From NCBI GenBank assembly GCA_011389745.1, contig JAABTQ010000014.1:1-64000 (forward strand): 64,000 nt of DNA. Direction: 5' to 3'. The stretch comes from Desulfobacteraceae bacterium (lineage in GTDB: Bacteria > Desulfobacterota > Desulfobacteria > Desulfobacterales > SKZT01). A model generated the notes under the pieces. The model searched no databases, was not told the DNA's origin, and saw nothing but the letters and a program-made list of their open reading frames with translations. The position numbers and the translations under genes are program-made. Below are positions 57,772 to 64,000 of the stretch, piece after piece (within the stretch, counting starts at the first letter, position 1; each line of letters begins with the position of its first letter).

Positions 57772-58932
57772 TTGGAAACTTCCCTGATCAGAGCCGAAGT
57801 CGATTTAGAGGCCATCGCGCAAAATGTGACCGAACTTCGAAACATAACCAATCCTGCAGCTAAAGTGATGGCGGTGGTCAAAGCCGATGCTTATGGTCAT
57901 GGAGCGGAAAAAACGGCGAAAACCGCCTTGAAAAACGGTGCAGAAGTTTTAGGCGTCGCCCGGATAAACGAGGCTATAGCTCTTCGGCAGGCAGGTCTTA
58001 CCGCACCTATCCTGATTTTTGGCTACACTCCGCCATCCCTGGCCGAAACTCTGATTCAGTATGATTTGACACAGACCATATTTTCTTATCAAAGCGCTTC
58101 GGCACTTTCTGAGATAGCCTTATCCAAAAATAAAAAAATCAGGATTCATATCAAAGTGGACACCGGTATGGGAAGACTTGGACTTGTGACCGAGTGCGGA
58201 GCCATATCCTGCTCCGACCTCAATCTGACCCGAAGTTCCCTTAAACATATTGAATCCATCGTTCAGCTTCAGGGAATTATCCCCGAAGGGATCATGACTC
58301 ATTTTGCCTCAGCCGACAGTCTCGATAAAAGCAATGCCCGAAAGCAGTTTGAGATCTTTATGGATTTTATCGACCGCCTGAAAAAAAATGGAATTGAATT
58401 TGGCGTGCGCCATGCAGCCAACAGCGCAGCAGTCATGGAGATGCCGGAAACCCATCTGGATCTTGTACGTCCGGGTATTTCCATTTATGGACTTTATGCT
58501 TCGGATGACATCGACAGAAATATCATTAAATTAAAGCCCGCCATGGCCCTGAAAAGTAGCGTGGTGCATATTAAAGAAATCCCGAGAGGATTTTCCGTCA
58601 GCTACGCAGGGACCTATCATACCCGAAAAACCACAACTGTTGCCACCGTATCGGTGGGTTATGCCGACGGTTTCAACCGGCTTCTGTCTTCTTGCGGTTC
58701 CATGCTGGTGCATGGAAAAAGAGCACCTGTCATCGGAAGAGTCTGCATGGATCTTACCATGCTGGATGTCAGCCATATTCAGAATGTGGCTGTGGGAGAC
58801 GAGGTGGTTGTTTTTGGCAAACAAAAAGATGAATATATCCACGTGGATGAAATCGCACAAATGCTCAATACCATCAATTATGAAATCGTAACCAGCATAA
58901 CAGCCCGTGTACCCAGAGTATACACCAACTGA
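57772..58932 (+). CDS. alr: Alanine racemase
   Basis: 386-residue PLP enzyme interconverting L- and D-alanine for peptidoglycan. The PLP lysine is Lys37 in VVKADAYGHG. The catalytic tyrosine region is SVSYAGTYHTRKTT, with VSVGYADGFNRLL further on. The C-terminal beta domain has GRVCMDLTMLDVS. The start is best placed at TTG 57772 (ETSLIRAEVDLEA), which has AGAAGGG (57756-57762) nine bases upstream. The longer frame from 57709 runs through the right end of a MITE-like repeat and is unlikely to be translated. Confidence 0.94.
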   Translation: METSLIRAEVDLEAIAQNVTELRNITNPAAKVMAVVKADAYGHGAEKTAKTALKNGAEVLGVARINEAIALRQAGLTAPILIFGYTPPSLAETLIQYDLTQTIFSYQSASALSEIALSKNKKIRIHIKVDTGMGRLGLVTECGAISCSDLNLTRSSLKHIESIVQLQGIIPEGIMTHFASADSLDKSNARKQFEIFMDFIDRLKKNGIEFGVRHAANSAAVMEMPETHLDLVRPGISIYGLYASDDIDRNIIKLKPAMALKSSVVHIKEIPRGFSVSYAGTYHTRKTTTVATVSVGYADGFNRLLSSCGSMLVHGKRAPVIGRVCMDLTMLDVSHIQNVAVGDEVVVFGKQKDEYIHVDEIAQMLNTINYEIVTSITARVPRVYTN

Positions 58933-58933
58933 A

Positions 58934-60202
58934 TCACCGGTCATTGTCCGGTTTTAAAACCAGAAAATAAAGGTTGCCTGGATGCTGCATGTGGCCGGCG
59001 GCAATCTCGGCATATTCCCCGTTTCCCCAGAACAGGTCGGCTCGGCCGGGACCCCGGATGGCCCCTCCGGTATCCTGGTTTAATGCAAACCTGGAAAAAT
59101 CAATCCAACGGGTGATTTGTTTATCAAGACCAATGAGGGGTTTTTGTGTTTCAATGAACATCAGAGCGGCATCAGGAAAAATTTTTCGATCCGTGGCAAC
59201 AGACCTTCCGGGTGTCAACCTTACCCCAAGGGCTCCCACGGGTCCCTCCGGCCCTACCTCGAAAAATACATAACTCGGATTTTGGCTTAATACATGATTG
59301 ATTTCCTCCGGATGAAGCTGCAGATATTCTTTTATTTTTTGCATGGACATCTCTGAACGCTCGATTTTTCCGGTTTCTATGAGATATTTTCCGATACTTA
59401 CATAAGCTCTGCCGTTAGTGGTATGATAGCGCAAATTGATGGGGTAGCCTTCCGCAAGATTAACACGACCGGATCCCTGAACATGAAGGAAAAAAAGATC
59501 AACAATATCATCTGTATAAACCAAAGGTTCTAAATTTTCAGAAAGAATATTTTCAAAATCGATTTCCCTTCGTTCGTAATAGGGTACCACTGTTTTTCCG
59601 GTCCATCTGCCCCTGATTTTTTCACCCTGGAATTTAGTCGAAAAAGCGGACAAATCGAGTGTTATCAAATCATCCGGAGGGCCGTATACCGGGTAAGGAT
59701 ATTTTGAAGAAGGTGAAAGACTTCCATGCAGTGTGGGTTCATAGTAACCGGTATAAAGGACTTTGCCGGTATCCTTACCCCCAATGGATGCATAAACCCG
59801 GTAGTTTTCAGCGATAAACCGATCGAGATCTTTTCCGTCAGGATTCTTTTGGATAAAATCCTTAAACAGGATCAGTGATTTTTTTAAATGAGCTGCATCG
59901 TAACCATCGGTTCCGAACCGGATTCCTCTGTCCTCAGGGATCTTTTCGAGATACTCAAGGCTTTTTGAAATGGCCGGGACCAGATCCTCAAAAAGCATGT
60001 CATCGCTAAATTTGGGATATTGGGACTGTGTTAGAAGCCGCAGGGAAGGTTCTTCCTTTTCGATTATTTCGATTTTTTTTTCCGCACATCCACTTAAGTA
60101 AATCACCATCATGCATGTGAGCAGGACTGCAGGAAACCATTTGATTTTTTGATATAAAGGTTGAAAGGTGAAAATATTGTTTTTGCCGACTCTGATGATC
60201 AT
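58934..60202 (-). CDS. mltA: Membrane-bound lytic murein transglycosylase A
   Basis: 422-residue lipoprotein with lipobox YLSGCAEKK after a hydrophobic signal (PAVLLTCMMVIYLSGC). The MltA domain (about 130-300) contains GKVLYTGYYEPTLHGS, and the 3D domain (about 330-410) contains the catalytic Asp region QDTGGAIRGPGRADLFWGNG. It cleaves the glycan strand of peptidoglycan by transglycosylation. It is convergent with alr at a one-base distance. The exact start is unclear; the ATG at 60202 gives 23 residues before the signal sequence core and has no clear Shine-Dalgarno. Confidence 0.93.
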   Translation of the reverse strand: MIIRVGKNNIFTFQPLYQKIKWFPAVLLTCMMVIYLSGCAEKKIEIIEKEEPSLRLLTQSQYPKFSDDMLFEDLVPAISKSLEYLEKIPEDRGIRFGTDGYDAAHLKKSLILFKDFIQKNPDGKDLDRFIAENYRVYASIGGKDTGKVLYTGYYEPTLHGSLSPSSKYPYPVYGPPDDLITLDLSAFSTKFQGEKIRGRWTGKTVVPYYERREIDFENILSENLEPLVYTDDIVDLFFLHVQGSGRVNLAEGYPINLRYHTTNGRAYVSIGKYLIETGKIERSEMSMQKIKEYLQLHPEEINHVLSQNPSYVFFEVGPEGPVGALGVRLTPGRSVATDRKIFPDAALMFIETQKPLIGLDKQITRWIDFSRFALNQDTGGAIRGPGRADLFWGNGEYAEIAAGHMQHPGNLYFLVLKPDNDR

Positions 60203-60286
60203 TGTCTTATTTTTCCTTGATGTTTCAGTATCCTGTATTTTTTATTATGCTATATTTATCCCAGAAGCGTTGATTAAAGTGTTTCG

Positions 60287-60787
60287 TCACTCAGGGGAAA
60301 GCCGATTGGCGTCAACTCTTACATACATACCACTTTTTCCACCGGATTTTTCCATCAGGCGAATATCGGAAATGATCATTGACTTGTCGTAGGATTTGCA
60401 CATGTCATATATGGTTAAGGCGGCCACCGCAACAGCGGTCAAAGCTTCCATTTCCACGCCGGTTTGTCCTCTTAACCTCACAGATGCCTGGATACATATG
60501 GCATTTTCTTTTTCATCCGGAAAAAAATCCACCGCCACATGGGTGATGTTTAAAGGATGACACATGGGAATCAGGCCGGATGTTTTCTTAGCGGCCATAA
60601 CCCCGGCGATTCTGGCAGTTTCAAGAACATTCCCCTTTTTTATGGACTGATTCTGAATTTTTTCGAACGTATCAGAATTCATGGCAATTTTTCCCTGAGC
60701 CATGGCTTTCCTTTCCGAGAAAGCCTTTTCAGTGACATCCACCATTCTCACCTTACCTTCGCTGTCGATATGGGTAAAATCGTTCAT
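60287..60787 (-). CDS. moaC: Cyclic pyranopterin monophosphate synthase MoaC
   Basis: 166-residue enzyme of molybdenum cofactor synthesis making cPMP with MoaA. Signatures: HIDSEGKVRMVDVTEKAFSERKAMAQG at the start, AKKTSGLIPMCHPLNI, and TGVEMEALTAVAVAALTIYDMCKSYDKSM. This is full length. Followed upstream on the strand by moaE (32 bases) and mobA; the three are likely one operon. No moaA is present in the window. Confidence 0.97.
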   Translation of the reverse strand: MNDFTHIDSEGKVRMVDVTEKAFSERKAMAQGKIAMNSDTFEKIQNQSIKKGNVLETARIAGVMAAKKTSGLIPMCHPLNITHVAVDFFPDEKENAICIQASVRLRGQTGVEMEALTAVAVAALTIYDMCKSYDKSMIISDIRLMEKSGGKSGMYVRVDANRLSPE

Positions 60788-60819
60788 GAACTAATGTGCT
60801 CCTGTGTATCAAATTATAT

Positions 60820-61182
60820 TTACTCAGAGAAATACTCGGTTTTTTTAGTGACCGTCGATTTAATTTCATTCAGGGTATCCTGAAGCACGGAAATCACGTT
60901 TTCCCTAACATCACCGGCCACTACTAAATACATCACATCATCTCCAATACGAAGATCTTTGTTTTCATTGATATGGACCAGAATTTCCAGAATGCCCGGC
61001 ATTTTTTTATTCGAATCGATAATCCGGTTAAGTTTTTGATGGTCCACAGCAACTCGCAGCCCCGATACTTTTCTTCCATCTCTGGATGTGCCTCTGACGA
61101 CACCGTTATGGCACAGAATCATCCCTGCCTGATGGAAATCGGGATGTTTCCTGATTTGCTCCAACAACTTCACAAGAATCAT
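60820..61182 (-). CDS. moaE: Molybdopterin synthase large subunit MoaE-like
   Basis: 120-residue protein similar to MoaE, which with MoaD adds sulfur to cPMP. GMILCHNGVVRGTSRDGRKVSGLRV and the VAGDVRENVISVLQDTLNEIKSTVT stretch match the family. It is shorter (usual about 140-150). The C-terminal active-site lysine segment K-K-T-E-Y-F replaces the usual W-K-K-E. This shorter form is seen in anaerobes. Its ATG overlaps the mobA stop by four bases (ATGA). Confidence 0.8.
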   Translation of the reverse strand: MILVKLLEQIRKHPDFHQAGMILCHNGVVRGTSRDGRKVSGLRVAVDHQKLNRIIDSNKKMPGILEILVHINENKDLRIGDDVMYLVVAGDVRENVISVLQDTLNEIKSTVTKKTEYFSE

Positions 61183-61784
61183 GGTTCCTCCTTTAAAATT
61201 TGATCAGCTATTTTCAAATCCTCAGGGGTATTGATGTTAAAAAAGCTCAACAGGTTAGGGTCTTGTTGCCTCAGCTGGGTTTCCGGTACTGTTTTCATAT
61301 GAACTTTTTTGAAGAAGTTTCTTATTTTAAAATCCTTTTTTAAAAGATGGTGTTCAATACTTTGAAAACATCGCCTGGAGTAAATTGCACAAAGTGGCTC
61401 AAGCCCATTGGATGTCTCGGGAATAATGACATCCGTATGGTTATCTATTTTATTTAAAAGTATCCTGACCAGTTTACCTTTCAAAAAGGGGGTATCAGAA
61501 GCGGAAAAAAAAACATACGGATTGGATGCGTAAAAAAGGCCGGCATGGAGTCCTGTAAGGGAACTTCTAACAGGATATAAATCAGTTCCAATTATCAGAT
61601 CCCAATCTATATATGCAATAGGATTATTGGTCACCAGGATTATTTCGTCAAATAATTCGGTAAAAACCTGATAAATACGATCCAGATTTTTTTTCCCACC
61701 CACAGGTAAAAACGCTTTAACTTCACCGGAATATCTGGATGCCACACCTCCAGCCAATATAACACCGGTACACAATGATTTCAT
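61179..61784 (-). CDS. mobA: Molybdenum cofactor guanylyltransferase MobA
   Basis: 201-residue nucleotidyltransferase that attaches GMP to molybdopterin. The nucleotide-binding motif is GVILAGGVASRYSGEVKAF. The second region is YVFFSASDTPFLKG and a late EPLCAIYSRRC. The start at 61784 is chosen because AAGGA lies nine bases upstream; the longer frame to 61847 is AT-rich and lacks a site. It is the first gene of the mobA-moaE-moaC run. Confidence 0.9.
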   Translation of the reverse strand: MKSLCTGVILAGGVASRYSGEVKAFLPVGGKKNLDRIYQVFTELFDEIILVTNNPIAYIDWDLIIGTDLYPVRSSLTGLHAGLFYASNPYVFFSASDTPFLKGKLVRILLNKIDNHTDVIIPETSNGLEPLCAIYSRRCFQSIEHHLLKKDFKIRNFFKKVHMKTVPETQLRQQDPNLLSFFNINTPEDLKIADQILKEEP

Positions 61785-62034
61785 GTAAAACAATCCTTGA
61801 TTTTTTTCAAAAAAATTAAGCATAGGAGAATTCATCATAAAAATCAAGGTAGTTCCTTAAGAACAGGTCAATCAAAATTCCGGAAAAAAGGGCAAATTTC
61901 ATATGAGGCTTGATTTTGCCATGATACATAGGGTAGAAATACATTTTGTTCTAACAGTGCCGCTTGTGGATACATCTTGTTTTAAAAGGGCCATGAGTTG
62001 CCGACAGCATTGACACATTCACGAGGAAAATTGC

Positions 62035-62574
62035 ATGAGGTCGTCGGATACTATTTTGGATGCCGCAGATATTGATCGCATCCTGATCAGAATAAGCCAT
62101 GAAATTTTGGAAGTTCATAAAGGGGCTGAAAGATTGGCTTTGATAGGGATTCAAACCCGTGGGGTCTTTCTGGCCAAGCGTCTTCATAAAAAAATCAAGG
62201 AAATCGAGGAGGTGGAAATCCCTGTAGGGCAGGTGGATATTACGCTCTATCGGGATGACTGGACCCGAATCAGCACCAATCCGGTAATTCAGGCAACGGA
62301 AATTCCTTTTTCCGTTGATGGCAAAAAAATAATCCTTGTTGATGATGTCCTTTTTACCGGAAGGACCATTCGGTGTGCCATGGATGCACTGATTGATTTC
62401 GGGCGTCCGGATCGAATAGAACTTGCCGTTCTGGTAGACCGGGGGCACAGAGAACTGCCGATACAGGGAAATTATGTCGGAAAATTTGTTGAAACCCGGC
62501 GGTCCGAAACGGTCAATGTCATGGTGACGGAATACGACGGAGAAGACAGAGTCGTGATTGAAAAGGAATCGTAA
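62035..62574 (+). CDS. pyrR: Bifunctional pyr operon regulator / uracil phosphoribosyltransferase
   Basis: 179-residue PRTase-type protein. The PRPP motif is IILVDDVLFTGRTIRCAMDAL. ALIGIQTRGVFLAKRL and ITLYRDDWTRIS are PyrR signatures. In Gram-positive bacteria it attenuates pyr mRNA; in other phyla it may act only as a weak uracil PRTase or bind other RNA. No pyr genes lie next to it here. ATG at 62035 with GAGG eight bases upstream. Followed four bases later by moaB. Confidence 0.92.
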   Translation: MRSSDTILDAADIDRILIRISHEILEVHKGAERLALIGIQTRGVFLAKRLHKKIKEIEEVEIPVGQVDITLYRDDWTRISTNPVIQATEIPFSVDGKKIILVDDVLFTGRTIRCAMDALIDFGRPDRIELAVLVDRGHRELPIQGNYVGKFVETRRSETVNVMVTEYDGEDRVVIEKES

Positions 62575-62577
62575 CCT

Positions 62578-63081
62578 ATGGGTACTCATGAACACAAACA
62601 GCATGCCCCCAAAAAGGCAGGTATTTCCATTTTATCCGTTTCCAGTACCCGCAGTCTTGAAAATGATGAAAGCGGGCATTGGATTAAAAAAAGCGCAATA
62701 GATGCCGGACATGACGTACTGTTTCACCAGGTGGTTAAAGACGATGGCAACGATATCAGAGATACGGTTACCCGATGGGTAAATGATCCAAAAATCCAGG
62801 TAATTATCCTAACCGGCGGCACAGGAATCGCCCATAAGGATGTCACTATCGAAACGGTCCGGCCTCTATTTGAAAAGGAGCTTACCGGCTTTTCCATATT
62901 ATTTGCCCAGTTGAGCTTTAGGGAAATCGGTGCGGCAGCCATGCTATCCCGCGCCACAGGAGGCATGATCGGCAATACCAGTGTGTTTTGTATTCCGGGA
63001 AGTCTCAATGCCTGTAAGCTCGCCTTCAAAGAACTGATTTTGCCCGAATTGGGCCATTTGATCAAACACGCGGTTGAATAA
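62578..63081 (+). CDS. moaB: Molybdenum cofactor biosynthesis protein MoaB/MogA family
   Basis: 167-residue molybdopterin-binding (MoCF_biosynth) domain protein. The signature is ILTGGTGIAHKDVTIETVRPLF, and SFREIGAAAMLSRATGG is the second conserved block. It adenylylates molybdopterin before metal insertion if it works as MogA; MoaB has less clear roles. Linked to pyrR (four-base gap) on the plus strand, divergent from moaC-moaE-mobA. Confidence 0.93.
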   Translation: MGTHEHKQHAPKKAGISILSVSSTRSLENDESGHWIKKSAIDAGHDVLFHQVVKDDGNDIRDTVTRWVNDPKIQVIILTGGTGIAHKDVTIETVRPLFEKELTGFSILFAQLSFREIGAAAMLSRATGGMIGNTSVFCIPGSLNACKLAFKELILPELGHLIKHAVE

Positions 63082-63113
63082 GATCATTACCGCGGGATAG
63101 GATTAGCTTTGCC

Positions 63114-64000
63114 ATGTGTGGAATAGTCGGGTATTTCGGTCGTGCGGCAAATAGTCTGACACGGGTGCTGACAGCCATGTCGGCGATTATCTATCGTGCT
63201 CCTGACAGTACTGGAATTGGTATTTTCGGAGATGAAAACGAACCTGTCCGCGCCAGAAAAGCAACCGGCTCGGTCATTCAATTGGTGGATGTTCTCCTGA
63301 AAAATCCGCTCTATCCCAATTTGCCCCAGGAGCTGATGGGTTTTTTTGACTCTATGGCGGACAAATCATACCTGGAAGAGCGTCAGCTCAGGTTGCTTAT
63401 TTTTGAGGGCCTTCCCACGAATTATTTTCTTGATCTTAAAAAAGGGAAAATGGCCTACCCCTTATTCAGCGAACTGATCGACGTGGACAACCCTGATCCC
63501 CGTCGAATTGCTCCCGGATGGCCCGGACGATCAAATCCTTTGCCATCGCCGGTTATTGAATCGCGGGAAGACCTTCGGCAAGTGGTTTTAAAACTCATTC
63601 AAGACTATGATCTTTCCACCGTCGTGATTAAATCTTTTATCAGAAATGCCTTGTCCGGCACCATTGAAAGACGCCGGAAAGAAGGATATCTCGAAGTGGA
63701 ATCCTCTGATATTCTGACAGCATTTGATCAGGTTTACGAAGAAATTCTATCCGAGGAAAAAGTGCCACAAACGGCGGACTTTGAATTGGAATTATTCTGG
63801 GAAACACAAAAAGCATCGGAATATTTGTGGCGATTTCTGCGAACCAGCAGGATAAAAATCCCCATAGATTACGATACGGACGGAGTACGAGGTATTTTTC
63901 GCTTATTGGATGGGGTGTTGATGAGTCGTTTGCCAATGCGGCCCCACCTGGGAGAAGCCTTGCAGCATCAATTGGAGACTCTCTGGCCTCAGGCCGAAAA
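63114..64000 (+). CDS. Class II glutamine amidotransferase (GlmS-like), partial
   Basis: Starts at ATG 63114 (MCGIVGYFG) and is open to the window end, at least 295 codons. Cys2 would be the N-terminal nucleophile. IIYRAPDSTGIGIF corresponds to the YRGYDSAG segment of GlmS/PurF-type enzymes. RKATGSVIQLVDVL corresponds to the K-x-x-G-K-V-x-x-L segment. The expected GHTRWATHG motif, normally within the next 30-40 residues, is not found in the following 230, which are helical and charged (KGKMAYPLF, RREDLRQVV-like). So the domain appears to carry a large insertion, or the rest of the protein is of another kind. Substrate unknown. Confidence 0.75.
   Translation, partial: MCGIVGYFGRAANSLTRVLTAMSAIIYRAPDSTGIGIFGDENEPVRARKATGSVIQLVDVLLKNPLYPNLPQELMGFFDSMADKSYLEERQLRLLIFEGLPTNYFLDLKKGKMAYPLFSELIDVDNPDPRRIAPGWPGRSNPLPSPVIESREDLRQVVLKLIQDYDLSTVVIKSFIRNALSGTIERRRKEGYLEVESSDILTAFDQVYEEILSEEKVPQTADFELELFWETQKASEYLWRFLRTSRIKIPIDYDTDGVRGIFRLLDGVLMSRLPMRPHLGEALQHQLETLWPQAE

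Overview
The window reads as a chromosomal segment of a strictly anaerobic Gram-negative bacterium. The best guess is a Desulfobacterota (former Deltaproteobacteria) member of the Desulfobacterales type. This is inferred from gene content: two kinds of pyruvate:ferredoxin oxidoreductase, an iron-sulfur class I fumarase, hybrid cluster protein with a Crp/Fnr regulator beside it, several ferredoxin-like proteins, LPS assembly lipoprotein LptE, and SecD/SecF with stand-alone YajC. No sulfate-reduction gene lies in the window, so the lifestyle is not proven. There is no rRNA, tRNA, CRISPR array, prophage or intact transposase. Most of the segment is housekeeping DNA with short palindromic repeats in the gaps.

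Layout. 1-0.7 kb: AbrB/PIN toxin-antitoxin pair with the toxin frameshifted. 0.7-5 kb: SLC13 permease with four RCK_C domains, a poly-gamma-glutamate hydrolase-like gene with a small partner, and an aldo/keto reductase. 5-6.7 kb: class I fumarase. 6.8-14.3 kb (minus): operon-like run porC-porD-porA-porB-nuoE-like-nuoF-like-hoxU-like, followed by ferritin-like and GAF genes. This could send electrons from pyruvate to NAD(P) without a hydrogenase subunit. 14.6-15.8 kb: SPOR-NlpC/P60 lipoprotein and a small orphan. 16.1-20.7 kb: one-chain PFOR (nifJ) behind a near-consensus promoter, then YkgJ-like and HTH/zinc-ribbon genes. 20.8-25.5 kb: RecD-like helicase, nucleotide-sugar epimerase and dehydrogenase. 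25.6-29.7 kb: ftsB, rpsT, lptE, leuS.

30-39.8 kb: rng, an unknown LysM-like membrane protein, yajC, secD, secF, dprA, topA and a small conserved gene. 40-46 kb: anti-sigma-like kinase, quinone reductase, wHTH/ferredoxin protein, an unrecognised membrane protein, cupin and an alpha/beta hydrolase-OsmC fusion. 46-48.7 kb: GNAT acetyltransferase, M20 peptidase, PilZ protein and a 57-residue HEAT-like protein. 49-51 kb: glnB-amt behind an exact sigma-54 promoter. 51.5-55.5 kb: Crp/Fnr regulator divergent from hcp, with an FNR/HcpR-type box between them, then an HD-domain zinc-ribbon protein and a ferredoxin. 55.6-60.2 kb: CoA-transferase-GNAT fusion, alr, mltA. 60.3-63.1 kb: molybdenum cofactor genes moaC, moaE, mobA (minus) and pyrR, moaB (plus). 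The window ends inside a class II glutamine amidotransferase that appears to carry a large insertion.

Themes. Central anaerobic carbon and electron metabolism (PFORs, NuoEF-like diaphorase, fumarase) sits beside nitrosative-stress defence (hcp cluster), nitrogen control (glnB-amt), Moco synthesis and envelope biogenesis. Several starts are TTG (rpsT, yajC, secD, ykgJ-like, anti-sigma-like, alr), each judged from Shine-Dalgarno position. All family names come from reading motifs in the translations; no database search was run.
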